From NCBI GenBank assembly GCA_022827345.1, contig JAJDTB010000068.1, positions 62,001-126,000 of the forward strand: a stretch of DNA of 64,000 nucleotides, given 5' to 3'. The notes under the pieces are model-generated. The model searched no databases. It saw nothing but the letters and a program-made list of their open reading frames with translations, and was not told where the DNA came from. This document shows positions 10,032-17,882 of this stretch, one piece after another (position 1 is the stretch's first letter; every line of letters begins with the position of its first letter). A program made the translations under genes and the position numbers. The stretch comes from Gemmatimonadota bacterium (lineage in GTDB: Bacteria > Gemmatimonadota > Gemmatimonadetes > Longimicrobiales > Gaopeijiaceae).

Positions 10032-11513
10032 ATGACACAGGAAGAGAACAAGCGCGTCGTACTCGTAGCGGGCGCCAGCGGATACGTCGGCGGCAACCTG
10101 GTCCCTGCCCTGGAGAAAAAGGGCGTTCGCGTCCGGTGCCTTGCGCGCACTCCCGGCGACCTGGCGGACCGGTTCTCGACATCGACCGAGATCGTCCATG
10201 GCGACGTCCTCCACGCGGAATCGCTCTTCGCCGCGCTGGAAGGCGTCCACACGGCGTACTACCTCGTGCATTCGATGGATTCCGGCGACGGCTTCGAAGG
10301 GCACGACCGCACGGGTGCACGCAACTTCGCCCGCGCGGCCCGGCAGCGGGGGGTGCGGCGCGTGATCTACCTCGGCGGACTCGGCGGCGACGAACGCCTT
10401 TCGCCCCACCTGGCGAGCCGCCTTGAGGTGGGCGCGATCCTGGCCGCCGAGGGACCGCCGACGCTGGAGTTCCGCGCGTCCATCATCATCGGGTCGGGAT
10501 CGCTGTCCTTCGAGTTGATCCGTCACCTGGTCAACAGGCTTCCGGTGATGATCACGCCGCGATGGGTGCGGACCCGGGCTCAGCCGATCTTCATCGACGA
10601 CGTCGTCACCTATCTCGTCCTGGGCCTCGATCTGGAGGAGGATGAGGGCGCGGTGCTCCAGATCGGAGGGCCGCGGCGCCTGTCCTACGGGCAACTCATG
10701 CGCGAATACGCCCGCCAGGTCGGCTTGCGGCGGCTGATGATCCCGGTTCCGCTGCTGAGTCCCCGTATCTCCGGACTCTGGCTCGGGCTGGTGACGCCGC
10801 TGCACGCGCGAACCGGCCGCAAGCTCGTCGACAGCCTGCGCAATGAGACCATTGTGCGGGACAACTCGGCGCTGGAACGGTTCCCGGTGCGGCGGCTGGG
10901 GGTCAGCCACGCGATTGCGGCGGCCCTCCGGGAGGAGGACAGCGCGGTTGCGCGCACGCGGTGGAGCGATCCCGCCTTCCTGAACGTCCGGGCGGCGCGC
11001 TGTAGCGGGGGGCGTCTCGGCGCACGCCTTATCGATCGCCAGCAGGCTCGGACAGCGGCGTCGCCGTCGAGGGCATTCGCCCCGATTCAACGCATCGGAG
11101 GTGATCGGGGCTGGTACTGCGCCACCTGGTTGTGGCGGTTGCGCGGCTGGATCGACCTGATGCTCGGCGGCGTGGGGATGCGGCGCGGACGACCGCACGC
11201 GGTCGAACTCAACTCGGGCCAACCCCTCGACTTCTGGCGTGTCGAGGACTTCGAGCCCGGCCGTCTGCTACGCCTGCGTGCGGAGATGAAGCTGCCGGGG
11301 CGGGCCTGGCTGCAGTTCGAAGTCGGCCCGGCGAGCGAAGGCAGCAGGATCACGCAAACGGCCATCTTCGACCCGCGGGGGCTGGGCGGGCTGCTGTACT
11401 GGTACGCCCTCTATCCCGTCCACTGGGTCATCTTTCGCGGGATGTTGCGGGGGATCGTCGATCGCGCGGAGGGCCGGTCAGCCGATCGCGCGGCGCTGGC
11501 GGCTTCGAGCTGA
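10032..11513 (+). CDS. SDR-family NAD(P)-binding protein fused to DUF2867
   Basis: 493 residues. Residues 1-300 are an atypical short-chain dehydrogenase of the NmrA/complex-I-subunit type with the nucleotide-binding glycine motif VLVAGASGYVGGNLV, then VRCLARTPGDL and YYLVHSMDSGDGFE. The active-site Tyr-x-x-x-Lys is not evident, as expected for this subgroup. Residues about 340-490 match DUF2867 (DFWRVEDFEPGRLLRLRAEM, then GLLYWYALYPVHWVIFRGM). The fusion is common in bacteria but its substrate is unknown. The ATG at 10032 has a GGAGA Shine-Dalgarno. It is a single gene with convergent and divergent neighbours. Confidence 0.85.
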   Translation: MTQEENKRVVLVAGASGYVGGNLVPALEKKGVRVRCLARTPGDLADRFSTSTEIVHGDVLHAESLFAALEGVHTAYYLVHSMDSGDGFEGHDRTGARNFARAARQRGVRRVIYLGGLGGDERLSPHLASRLEVGAILAAEGPPTLEFRASIIIGSGSLSFELIRHLVNRLPVMITPRWVRTRAQPIFIDDVVTYLVLGLDLEEDEGAVLQIGGPRRLSYGQLMREYARQVGLRRLMIPVPLLSPRISGLWLGLVTPLHARTGRKLVDSLRNETIVRDNSALERFPVRRLGVSHAIAAALREEDSAVARTRWSDPAFLNVRAARCSGGRLGARLIDRQQARTAASPSRAFAPIQRIGGDRGWYCATWLWRLRGWIDLMLGGVGMRRGRPHAVELNSGQPLDFWRVEDFEPGRLLRLRAEMKLPGRAWLQFEVGPASEGSRITQTAIFDPRGLGGLLYWYALYPVHWVIFRGMLRGIVDRAEGRSADRAALAASS

Positions 11514-11565
11514 CCCACCGGCCCGCGAGGCCGTTCACGCCATGTCGTCCGCGGCTGTCCGGGGG

Positions 11566-12966
11566 CTACGACCCGCCGGACCCCAACGCCCGCGCCAGGA
11601 ATTCCACCGCGCGCGGGATGGCCTGGTTGAGGCCGAACAAGTCGTGGCCGCCGCCGTCGTAGATATAGGCCTCGAAGTCGGGCGCGCCACGCCCCAGGGC
11701 CTCCATCGCCTCGATCATGGCCAAGGCCTGTGAGACATCCACTGTCGCGTCGATCGTGCCGTGGTGCAGCTGCACCGAGGGAAGGTCGGCCGCGAAGAGC
11801 ACCGAGGAGCGGCGGACCAGCTCGAGCCGCGTTTCGGCGCGGGTCAAGTCGCCACGGATGTACGGCTGGACGACCACCGAGTCGAGGTGCGCGACTCCCG
11901 TAAGACGGCGAGGCATGCGCAGCGCCGCCTCCCGCACGATCTCGCGCACCCATTCGTCGAAGAAGTCGGTCGGACCGAAGAAAGTGACGATCCGGGCGAT
12001 CCGTTCGTCGCGGACGCCGGCAAGCAGGGCCACTCCGCCCCCGCGGCTGCCTCCGAACAGGTTGATCGAGTCTGGCCTGGCGGCCGGGGTCGTCTCGATG
12101 GCCACGTTCAGGAGGGCCAGCAGGTCGTCCACGTCGTAGTCCCAGTGGCTTGAGTTGCCCTCCGAGACCCAGGTGCTGTCGCCATACTCGAGCGGCTCGC
12201 TGCGGAAGGACGGGATGACGTAGACGAAGCTGTCGCGCAGCTCGCCCAATGCAATCGCTGCAATCTGGATATCGCTGATCGACACGCCGCCGTCGCCTCC
12301 GTGCAGGTAGGCCAGAATTGGCAGGCTCTGCTCGGCTGCGCTGTCCGGCTCGATGATCGCGCCGTAGTGGCGGACCCCGCCGACGGTGTGCGAGACGATG
12401 CGGAGGGTGGCCACCGACCCCACCAGATCGAGCGGCTCCGCGAGTTCCACGCGCGCGCCGGCCGCTGAGATGTCCCGCGCGGCCCAATCCGCGCGAACCG
12501 CGGCGACTTCGGCATCGGTTGCCGCCATGAAGAGGGTGTCCAACTCGGCCTCGAGATCCAGGGCGGTCGCCGTGGCGGAGCCGGTGGCGTCGGTCGCGGT
12601 GAGCGCGAGCGTATGGGTGCCGCCGTCGGCGCCGAGGGTCCACGTCGTGGCCGCGTGGCCGTCGCTGTCGGTGGTTGCCGAGACGGGGTCGGCCGTGCCG
12701 TGGCCCGCGGCGGGTGCGAAGGTGACCGTTTCCCCGGCGAGGGCCTGGCCCTGCGCGTCGAGAACCCGGATGACGATCGGCTCCTCGAGCGACAGACCCT
12801 GAACGGCGCGCTGACCGTCGCCGGAAACCACCTGGACAGTCGTCGGGACGGGTGGTGTCGGCGGTTCCGGGGGCTGCACGATCAGCGGGACCCCCTCGTC
12901 GCAGGCGGCGAGGGCGGCGCAGGTCAGGGCGGAGAAAAGTACACGTTGTCCGGGTCGCAGGGGCAT
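11566..12966 (-). CDS. Lipoprotein with Ig-like domain and alpha/beta-hydrolase (prolyl-oligopeptidase-like) domain
   Basis: 466 residues. The N-terminus is a lipoprotein signal with lipobox LAAC. It is followed by a proline-rich spacer and a Big-1-like Ig domain (VIRVLDAQGQALAGETVTF, then TTDSDGHAATTWTLG). The C-terminal half is an alpha/beta hydrolase: ILAYLHGGDGG as the oxyanion strand, the nucleophile elbow GGSRGGGVALL, a likely acid in HHGTIDATV and the histidine in YDGGGHDLFG. It should act as a peptidase or esterase on the outer membrane or in the periplasm. The substrate is unknown. It is convergent with the SDR gene. Confidence 0.8.
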   Translation of the reverse strand: MPLRPGQRVLFSALTCAALAACDEGVPLIVQPPEPPTPPVPTTVQVVSGDGQRAVQGLSLEEPIVIRVLDAQGQALAGETVTFAPAAGHGTADPVSATTDSDGHAATTWTLGADGGTHTLALTATDATGSATATALDLEAELDTLFMAATDAEVAAVRADWAARDISAAGARVELAEPLDLVGSVATLRIVSHTVGGVRHYGAIIEPDSAAEQSLPILAYLHGGDGGVSISDIQIAAIALGELRDSFVYVIPSFRSEPLEYGDSTWVSEGNSSHWDYDVDDLLALLNVAIETTPAARPDSINLFGGSRGGGVALLAGVRDERIARIVTFFGPTDFFDEWVREIVREAALRMPRRLTGVAHLDSVVVQPYIRGDLTRAETRLELVRRSSVLFAADLPSVQLHHGTIDATVDVSQALAMIEAMEALGRGAPDFEAYIYDGGGHDLFGLNQAIPRAVEFLARALGSGGS

Positions 12967-13201
12967 TTCAGTCGGTCTCTGGAGGGACGCGGCGGCAGGA
13001 AAGTCTGGTGCAGCCTAACGATGGCGCGAGCGACTGCCACAGAGCAATAGCGACACTGGCCACGAAACCGGCAGGTCGCCGGCGAGAAACCTCGACCACC
13101 GCACCCTTGTGTTTCCGCGGGTTCCTGGCGAGCCATCAGTCTACCGCTATCCGCCCGCCCGGCCGTGCGCGTTCGCGGAAGCAGGCGGGGTTGCGAGGTG
13201 A

Positions 13202-14350
13202 CTATCCGCGCTCCACGATCCCGGCCAGGTCGTCGTTACTGGCCGGCTTCCCGCGCTCTGCCAGTACGATGACAGCCCGGTAGACCCGGTCGAGTTCCCC
13301 GGGACACAACTCGTAGCCCAGCTGCTCGCACCGCCTGCGCACCGCGTGGCGTCCCGAGTGCTTCCCCAGCACCAGCGTCGATTCGACGCCTACGTCTTCG
13401 GGGCGCATGATCTCGTAGGTGCGGCGGTCCTGGATCATCCCGTGCTGGTGGATCCCGGCTTCGTGCGCGAAAGCGTTGCGGCCGACGATGGCCTTGTTCG
13501 CCTGCACGGGCTCCCCGGTCAGCTCCGAAAGCAGGCGGCTGGAGCGGAATAGCTGGGTGGTGTCGATCCCGGTGGAATAGGGCAGCAGATCGTGGCGAAC
13601 GCGCATCGCCATCACGATTTCTTCGAGCGAGGCGTTGCCCGCCCGCTCGCCGATCCCGTTGATGGTGCATTCGACCTGCCGGACGCCCGCAAGCACGGCG
13701 GCCAGCGAGTTGGCCACGGCCAACCCGAGGTCGTCATGACAGTGTGCGCTGAACACGACACTGTCCGCGTCGGCAATCCGGGCCATGACGGTCTTGTAGA
13801 ACCGCGCGATCTCGCTGGGTACGCAGTATCCGACCGTGTCGGGCAGGTTGATCGTCGTCGCGCCCGCCGCGATCGCCGTGTCCACGACCTGGCACAGGAA
13901 GTCCATGTCGCTGCGGGTCGCGTCCTCCGCCGAGAACTCGATGTCGTCGGTGTATTTGCGCGCTTGGGTGACGCTGCAGCGCACGGCGGCAAGGCACTCC
14001 TCGCGCGTGAGGCGCAGCTTCTGCTCCAGGTGCAGGTCGGAGGTGGCGATGAAGGTGTGGACGCGTGGGCGTGCCGCGGACTGCAGCAGCTCGCCGACGA
14101 GCTCGATATCCGTGGGATTGCAGCGTCCCAGAGCGGCGAGGACCGTACCGCGGATCTCGCCGGCGATGAGCTTGACCGCGCGTGCATCGTCGTCGGATGC
14201 AACCGGGAACCCGACCTCCATGACGTCGACCCCGAGCGCTTCGAGCTGGCGGGCAAGTCGGATCTTCTGCCCGGTATTGAGCGAGAAGCCCGGCGCCTGC
14301 TCGCCGTCGCGAAGCGTGGTGTCGAAGATGGTAATGCGGTCGGTTGCCAT
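13202..14350 (-). CDS. leuA: 2-isopropylmalate synthase, catalytic domain only
   Basis: 382 residues of the HMGL-like TIM barrel: FDTTLRDGEQAPGFSL at the N-terminus, the substrate and metal residues in SAHCHDDLGLAVANSLA, NGIGERAGNASLEE, and the flexible-loop region GIHQHGMIQDRRTYEIM. It condenses acetyl-CoA with 2-oxoisovalerate, the first step of leucine synthesis. The usual leucine-binding C-terminal domain of ~120-130 residues is absent; the protein stops just after the linker helix (LDRVYRAVIVLAERGKP). Homocitrate or citramalate synthases have similar barrels, but the adjoining leuC and leuD favour leucine. It is the last gene of the leuCDA run, 49 nt after leuD. Confidence 0.85.
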   Translation of the reverse strand: MATDRITIFDTTLRDGEQAPGFSLNTGQKIRLARQLEALGVDVMEVGFPVASDDDARAVKLIAGEIRGTVLAALGRCNPTDIELVGELLQSAARPRVHTFIATSDLHLEQKLRLTREECLAAVRCSVTQARKYTDDIEFSAEDATRSDMDFLCQVVDTAIAAGATTINLPDTVGYCVPSEIARFYKTVMARIADADSVVFSAHCHDDLGLAVANSLAAVLAGVRQVECTINGIGERAGNASLEEIVMAMRVRHDLLPYSTGIDTTQLFRSSRLLSELTGEPVQANKAIVGRNAFAHEAGIHQHGMIQDRRTYEIMRPEDVGVESTLVLGKHSGRHAVRRRCEQLGYELCPGELDRVYRAVIVLAERGKPASNDDLAGIVERG

Positions 14351-14399
14351 GGGAGTGCTCCGAAAGGGGGGATTCCTGAAGCGCGGTGTGAGTCGCGGC

Positions 14400-14996
14400 T
14401 CAGAATCCCGTGACGTAGGGAAGTCGGGACGCGATGCGCTGCACGTCCTCGAACTCGCTGAGCAGGAGGCCTGTGGCGTCCCATTGTCCGGTGAGGAGGG
14501 AGTCGCGCACCGCGGCAGGGAAGTGAAGCGCGACGGTGCGGCCGCCCGCCGTGATGGTGCGAGTGCGAACGCTGAGCGCCATCGGGGTCGTCGGCGCGTG
14601 TTCGGTGATCGCCATCAGCGCCTCGATGTCGGCCGCGGCGGCGGTGGCGCAGGGAAGGCCGATCGTGGTCGAGTTGGCCAGGAAGATCTCCGAGAAGGAT
14701 TGGCCAACGCACGCGCCGATCCCCCAACGCATGAGCGCCTGAGGGGCGTGTTCGCGCGACGAGCCGGAGCCGAAGTTCTCGTTGACGAGAAGGATGGACG
14801 CTCCGGCGAAGTCCGCGTTCGCGAACGGATGCCCGGGCATCGACCGGCGGTCGTCCGCGAAGACGTGCGCGCCGAGCCCACTGAAGCTGATTTCCTTCAG
14901 GAAGCGCGCCGGGATGATCCGGTCGGTGTCGATGTTGTCGCCGCGCAACGGGACGGCGGTTCCCTTGATCCGGTCGATCGGCGTGACCCCGCTCAC
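14400..14996 (-). CDS. leuD: 3-isopropylmalate dehydratase small subunit
   Basis: 198 residues with the swivel-domain signatures [32 protein letters not shown] and [12 protein letters not shown]. With LeuC it isomerises 2- to 3-isopropylmalate. The start is a GTG whose last two bases overlap the leuC stop (GTGA), so translation is probably coupled to leuC. Residues 1-12 ([12 protein letters not shown]) fit the family start. Confidence 0.93.
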   Translation of the reverse strand: MSGVTPIDRIKGTAVPLRGDNIDTDRIIPARFLKEISFSGLGAHVFADDRRSMPGHPFANADFAGASILLVNENFGSGSSREHAPQALMRWGIGACVGQSFSEIFLANSTTIGLPCATAAAADIEALMAITEHAPTTPMALSVRTRTITAGGRTVALHFPAAVRDSLLTGQWDATGLLLSEFEDVQRIASRLPYVTGF

Positions 14997-16390
14997 AGCA
15001 TCGTCCTCACGTCGGTGACTTCGCCGCTGATCGCTGCCGCGGCGACCATCGCCGGACTCATCAGCAGCGTGCGCCCGGTCGGGCTCCCCTGCCGCCCCTT
15101 GAAGTTGCGGTTGGACGACGACGCGCACACCTCGCGGCCGTTCAGCCGGTCCGGGTTCATCGCCAGGCACATCGAACATCCGGCGCCGCGCCACTCGAAC
15201 CCGGCCTGCAGAAACACCTCGTCGAGACCTTCCGCTTCGGCGGCCTGCCGGACCTGGGTCGAGCCGGGAACCACCAGCGCCCTCACATGCGATGCCACGC
15301 TGGACCCGCGAGCCACCCGCGCGGCCTCGCGCAGATCCGAGAGCCGACCGTTCGTGCACGACCCCACGAACGCCACATCGACCCTGGTGCCGGCCAGCGG
15401 CGACCCGGCGGTGAAGCCCATGAAGTCGAGCGCCTCGCCGATCGCTTCACCGTCGGTGGCGGCCGAAGCCTTGTCGGGGATCGGCTGGGACACCCCGATG
15501 GACTGACCCGGATTGATCCCCCATGTCACTCGCGGCTCGATCGCGCCCCCGTCGATCTCGACGACATCGTCGTAGGCCGCGTCGGCGTCGGAGGCCATGG
15601 AGCGCCACCACTCCTTCGCCCGCACGAAGGCGTCGCCCCCGGGCGCGTGCGGCCGACCCTCGAGGTATGCGAAGGTCGTCTCGTCAGGGTTGACGTACCC
15701 GATCCGCGCCCCGCCCTCGATCGACATGTTGCACATCGTCATCCGCTCGTCCATCGTCATGCGCTCGACCGCCTCGCCACCGTACTCGTACGCGTAGCCG
15801 ACTCCGCCGCGCACGCCCAGCCGTGCGATGATCTCGAGGATCACGTCCTTGGCGTAGACGCCCGGCCCCAGCTCACCCGAGACGGAGATGTGGCGCACCT
15901 TCAGCGGCGCGATCGCGAGGCACTGCGACGCCAGCACGTCGCGCACCTGCGACGTTCCGATCCCGAAGGCCACCGCCCCGAACGCCCCGTGAGTAGAGGT
16001 GTGGCTGTCGCCGCACGCGATCGTCATTCCCGGCTGCGTCAGCCCCAGCTCGGGCCCGATCACGTGCACGATGCCCTGCCGGTCGCTGTCGAGTCCCGCG
16101 ACCCGGATCCCGAACTCGTCGCAGTTGCGCTCGAGCGCGGCCATCATCTGCTCGGCGAGACCGTCTGCGAAGGGCCGCGACTGGTCCAGCGTCGGGATGA
16201 TGTGGTCGACCGTCCCGTAGGTGCGCTCGGGGAAGGCCACGCCCACCCCACGCCGCCTCAGCATGTCGAACGCCTGCGGCGAGGTCACCTCGTGAATCAG
16301 ATGCAGGCCGATGAAGAGCTGCGTCTGCCCGGACGGAAGCCGACGGACGGTGTGCAGGTCCCAGACCTTTTGCAGGAGGGTGCGGGGCAT
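14993..16390 (-). CDS. leuC: 3-isopropylmalate dehydratase large subunit
   Basis: 465 residues, normal family length. The [4Fe-4S] cluster cysteines are visible in VGSCTNGR and GCSMC, and the aconitase-type motif [17 protein letters not shown] is intact. It forms the isomerase with LeuD, whose GTG overlaps its stop. It is the first gene of the leuCDA operon; the ATG at 16390 is preceded by a C-run rather than a Shine-Dalgarno. It borders the accessory island. Confidence 0.95.
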   Translation of the reverse strand: MPRTLLQKVWDLHTVRRLPSGQTQLFIGLHLIHEVTSPQAFDMLRRRGVGVAFPERTYGTVDHIIPTLDQSRPFADGLAEQMMAALERNCDEFGIRVAGLDSDRQGIVHVIGPELGLTQPGMTIACGDSHTSTHGAFGAVAFGIGTSQVRDVLASQCLAIAPLKVRHISVSGELGPGVYAKDVILEIIARLGVRGGVGYAYEYGGEAVERMTMDERMTMCNMSIEGGARIGYVNPDETTFAYLEGRPHAPGGDAFVRAKEWWRSMASDADAAYDDVVEIDGGAIEPRVTWGINPGQSIGVSQPIPDKASAATDGEAIGEALDFMGFTAGSPLAGTRVDVAFVGSCTNGRLSDLREAARVARGSSVASHVRALVVPGSTQVRQAAEAEGLDEVFLQAGFEWRGAGCSMCLAMNPDRLNGREVCASSSNRNFKGRQGSPTGRTLLMSPAMVAAAAISGEVTDVRTML

Positions 16391-16954
16391 CGGGGGATGA
16401 TATCGGGGGATACGGGTGGTGGGTCGGGTGACGAAGGCGAAAATTATTGCGGGGGTGAGCGAGGAATGTCAATGAGGGTGGGGATGGGCAGGCAGAGAAT
16501 CGGGACTGGAATGGACGCGGTGGAGCACAACGAATCATGTAACGGTGAATTCACGATACCTGCCGGGAGTGGAGCGCGCCTTGAGGAGATGTGCTCCCGC
16601 CGACCATGAATGAACGTGGGGACCAAAAGCAGCATGCGACGAATCCCAGCGAGTGGTTGTTCCGAAATGTAAGGTGTACTTTACATAAAGTACGCTGTAG
16701 TTTACTAAATCTACTCTTCTTGTTGTCCGTAGCGATCCTACATGTTCGTCTGAGAGCGGACCTGCGAGCCTTCCGCGAGCTTGAATCGCCGGGTCCCGTA
16801 CACGAGGCAGCGCCCGCCACCTTGCTACCGTCACTACCTACGTTCCATCCCTGTTCCTGAGAGTCCCGACAGCCGCCCCCGTCGCTCGTCGTGCCCTCGA
16901 CCACTTCTCACTCGTCAACCAGTCCCCACGACCTTTTGCGACAGTCACCCTCCG
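16391..16954. other. Non-coding left edge of the accessory island
   Basis: This 564-nt stretch has no reading frame with protein-like composition on either strand. It is less GC-rich than its surroundings and contains one 39-bp double-dyad element (16668-16706). The leuC promoter presumably lies in its left part, but I see no convincing hexamers. A short plus-strand stretch near 16905-16975 translates to protein-like residues (SLVNQSPRPFATVTLRYPP) but cannot be assigned and may be chance. Confidence 0.5.
16668..16706 (+). repeat. 39-bp double-dyad element, copy 2
   Basis: TGTAAGGTGTACTTTACA and AGTACGCTGTAGTTTACT are separated by TAA. The geometry (18-3-18) and the preceding GAAA are the same as in copy 1. 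It lies 277 nt upstream of leuC, at the left edge of the island. Confidence 0.8.
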
Positions 16955-17863
16955 CTACCCACCCCGACCTCCCTGAACGCGACCCGAACGTCGGAGAGAT
17001 GGTGCGCGTCCGCACCTGATCGAGGCCGCCAACCGCGAGGCCGAGGCGGGCCTCCGGCGGGACGCCACCGCCGAAGAGATCTGGCGAAATGAGCTTCGCC
17101 TGCTGGACCGGATGCAGAACATTGCCGACGAAGCCCGTACCCGACCGGATGCCAAGACGCACAGGCTCATCGATTGGATCCGGGACAACATGTGCCCGGA
17201 CCTTCCGACATTTGGCTTACCCGTCGTCGGCGAGACCCCACGTGGAACGACCACCGCGTGTTGATCGCGCGCGCCACGTTCTACCGTCGCCGGGGACCTA
17301 GCTGCTAAGCTAGTCGGATAGCCGTTCGCGTAGACGAGGTGGTAGCGAATCTCCAGGAGGTCGACCTGCTCTCCTGTGAGCGTGCTTAGGGCAGCGAGCC
17401 AGTCGTCGCGCGGAACCTGGAAGCGGATATCCTCGACTTGGGCGGCGGTTGTCGCTCCGCCCATCTCGATGCGAGGCCACAGCCGCATCGTCAGGGCGAG
17501 GGCACCGCCGGCCCGGCGCTCTTCAAGCCGTTCCAGCCGGAACCCGCCCAGATCGAGAGCGACGGAGGTGTCCTGCGTGTCCACGTAATCGAAGGAGCGG
17601 AGCGGGCGTCTCGGACCTTCGCGCGCGAGCGTGCCGACGAGAAGGTCATCCGCCCCGAGTCGCAGTTCGCCGCGGAAGTCGACCACCCGATACTCCTCGT
17701 GGGCACGTCCGTGTTGCGAAATGACGCGGTGCCCGAGGGTCCACGAGAGCCCGAAGCGGATTCTCGGGCTCAGCGCGGGCACGGGCGCGACGTTGGTCAC
17801 CGCCACTCGGCCCACCTGGGAAGTCCCTATTGTGACGCGTCCTGCACCGTATCCGGCAGCCAT
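16955..17863 (-). CDS. Third gene of the subtilase operon, probably truncated at its 3' end
   Basis: Translation starts at an ATG at 17863 with a strong AGGAGGAG Shine-Dalgarno, 19 nt after the subtilase stop, so it is the third gene of that operon. The frame is open for 302 codons. Only the first ~190 residues look like protein: beta-rich (VGRVAVTNVAPVPALSPRIR, YRVVDFRGELRLGADDLLVG, FDYVDTQDTSVALDLGGF), then a helical segment FQVPRDDWLAALSTLTGEQV and LLEIRYHLVYANG. Beyond ~17310 it runs antisense to a helicase remnant and loses protein character. I infer a rearrangement that replaced its C-terminus. I do not recognise the family; a role with the subtilase and AAA ATPase is inferred from position only. 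Confidence 0.55.
   Translation of the reverse strand: MAAGYGAGRVTIGTSQVGRVAVTNVAPVPALSPRIRFGLSWTLGHRVISQHGRAHEEYRVVDFRGELRLGADDLLVGTLAREGPRRPLRSFDYVDTQDTSVALDLGGFRLERLEERRAGGALALTMRLWPRIEMGGATTAAQVEDIRFQVPRDDWLAALSTLTGEQVDLLEIRYHLVYANGYPTSLAARSPATVERGARDQHAVVVPRGVSPTTGKPNVGRSGHMLSRIQSMSLCVLASGRVRASSAMFCIRSSRRSSFRQISSAVASRRRPASASRLAASIRCGRAPSLRRSGRVQGGRGG
17013..17270 (+). pseudogene. Remnant of a SNF2-type helicase gene
   Basis: On the plus strand 17013-17264 reads as HLIEAANREAEAGLRRDA, then EEIWRNELRLLDRMQNIADE, ARTRPDAKTHRLIDWIRDNM and CPDLPTFGLPVVGETPRG, followed by a stop. Read one frame over, 17240 onwards gives TWNDHRVLI, the strand that opens the second helicase domain of SNF2-family proteins (typically W-x-D-x-R-V-I-I-F-T-E-Y). 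The match then breaks off. It is therefore a frameshifted internal piece with neither end. SNF2-like helicases occur in defence systems such as DISARM (DrmD); that link is inference from memory of the family, not a search. Confidence 0.5.
17298..17313. repeat. Short perfect inverted repeat at a rearrangement junction
   Basis: CTAGCT-GCTA-AGCTAG is a perfect 6-bp inverted repeat. It lies where the plus-strand helicase remnant ends and the protein-like part of the minus-strand third gene begins. It may mark the join, but a structure this short can occur by chance. Confidence 0.3.
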
Positions 17864-17882
17864 CCGGGCTCCTCCTCTCTCT

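Noticed and set aside
16905-16975. Short protein-like stretch upstream of the helicase remnant
   Set aside because: About 24 residues only, no start and no family match; kept as a remark in the intergenic entry.
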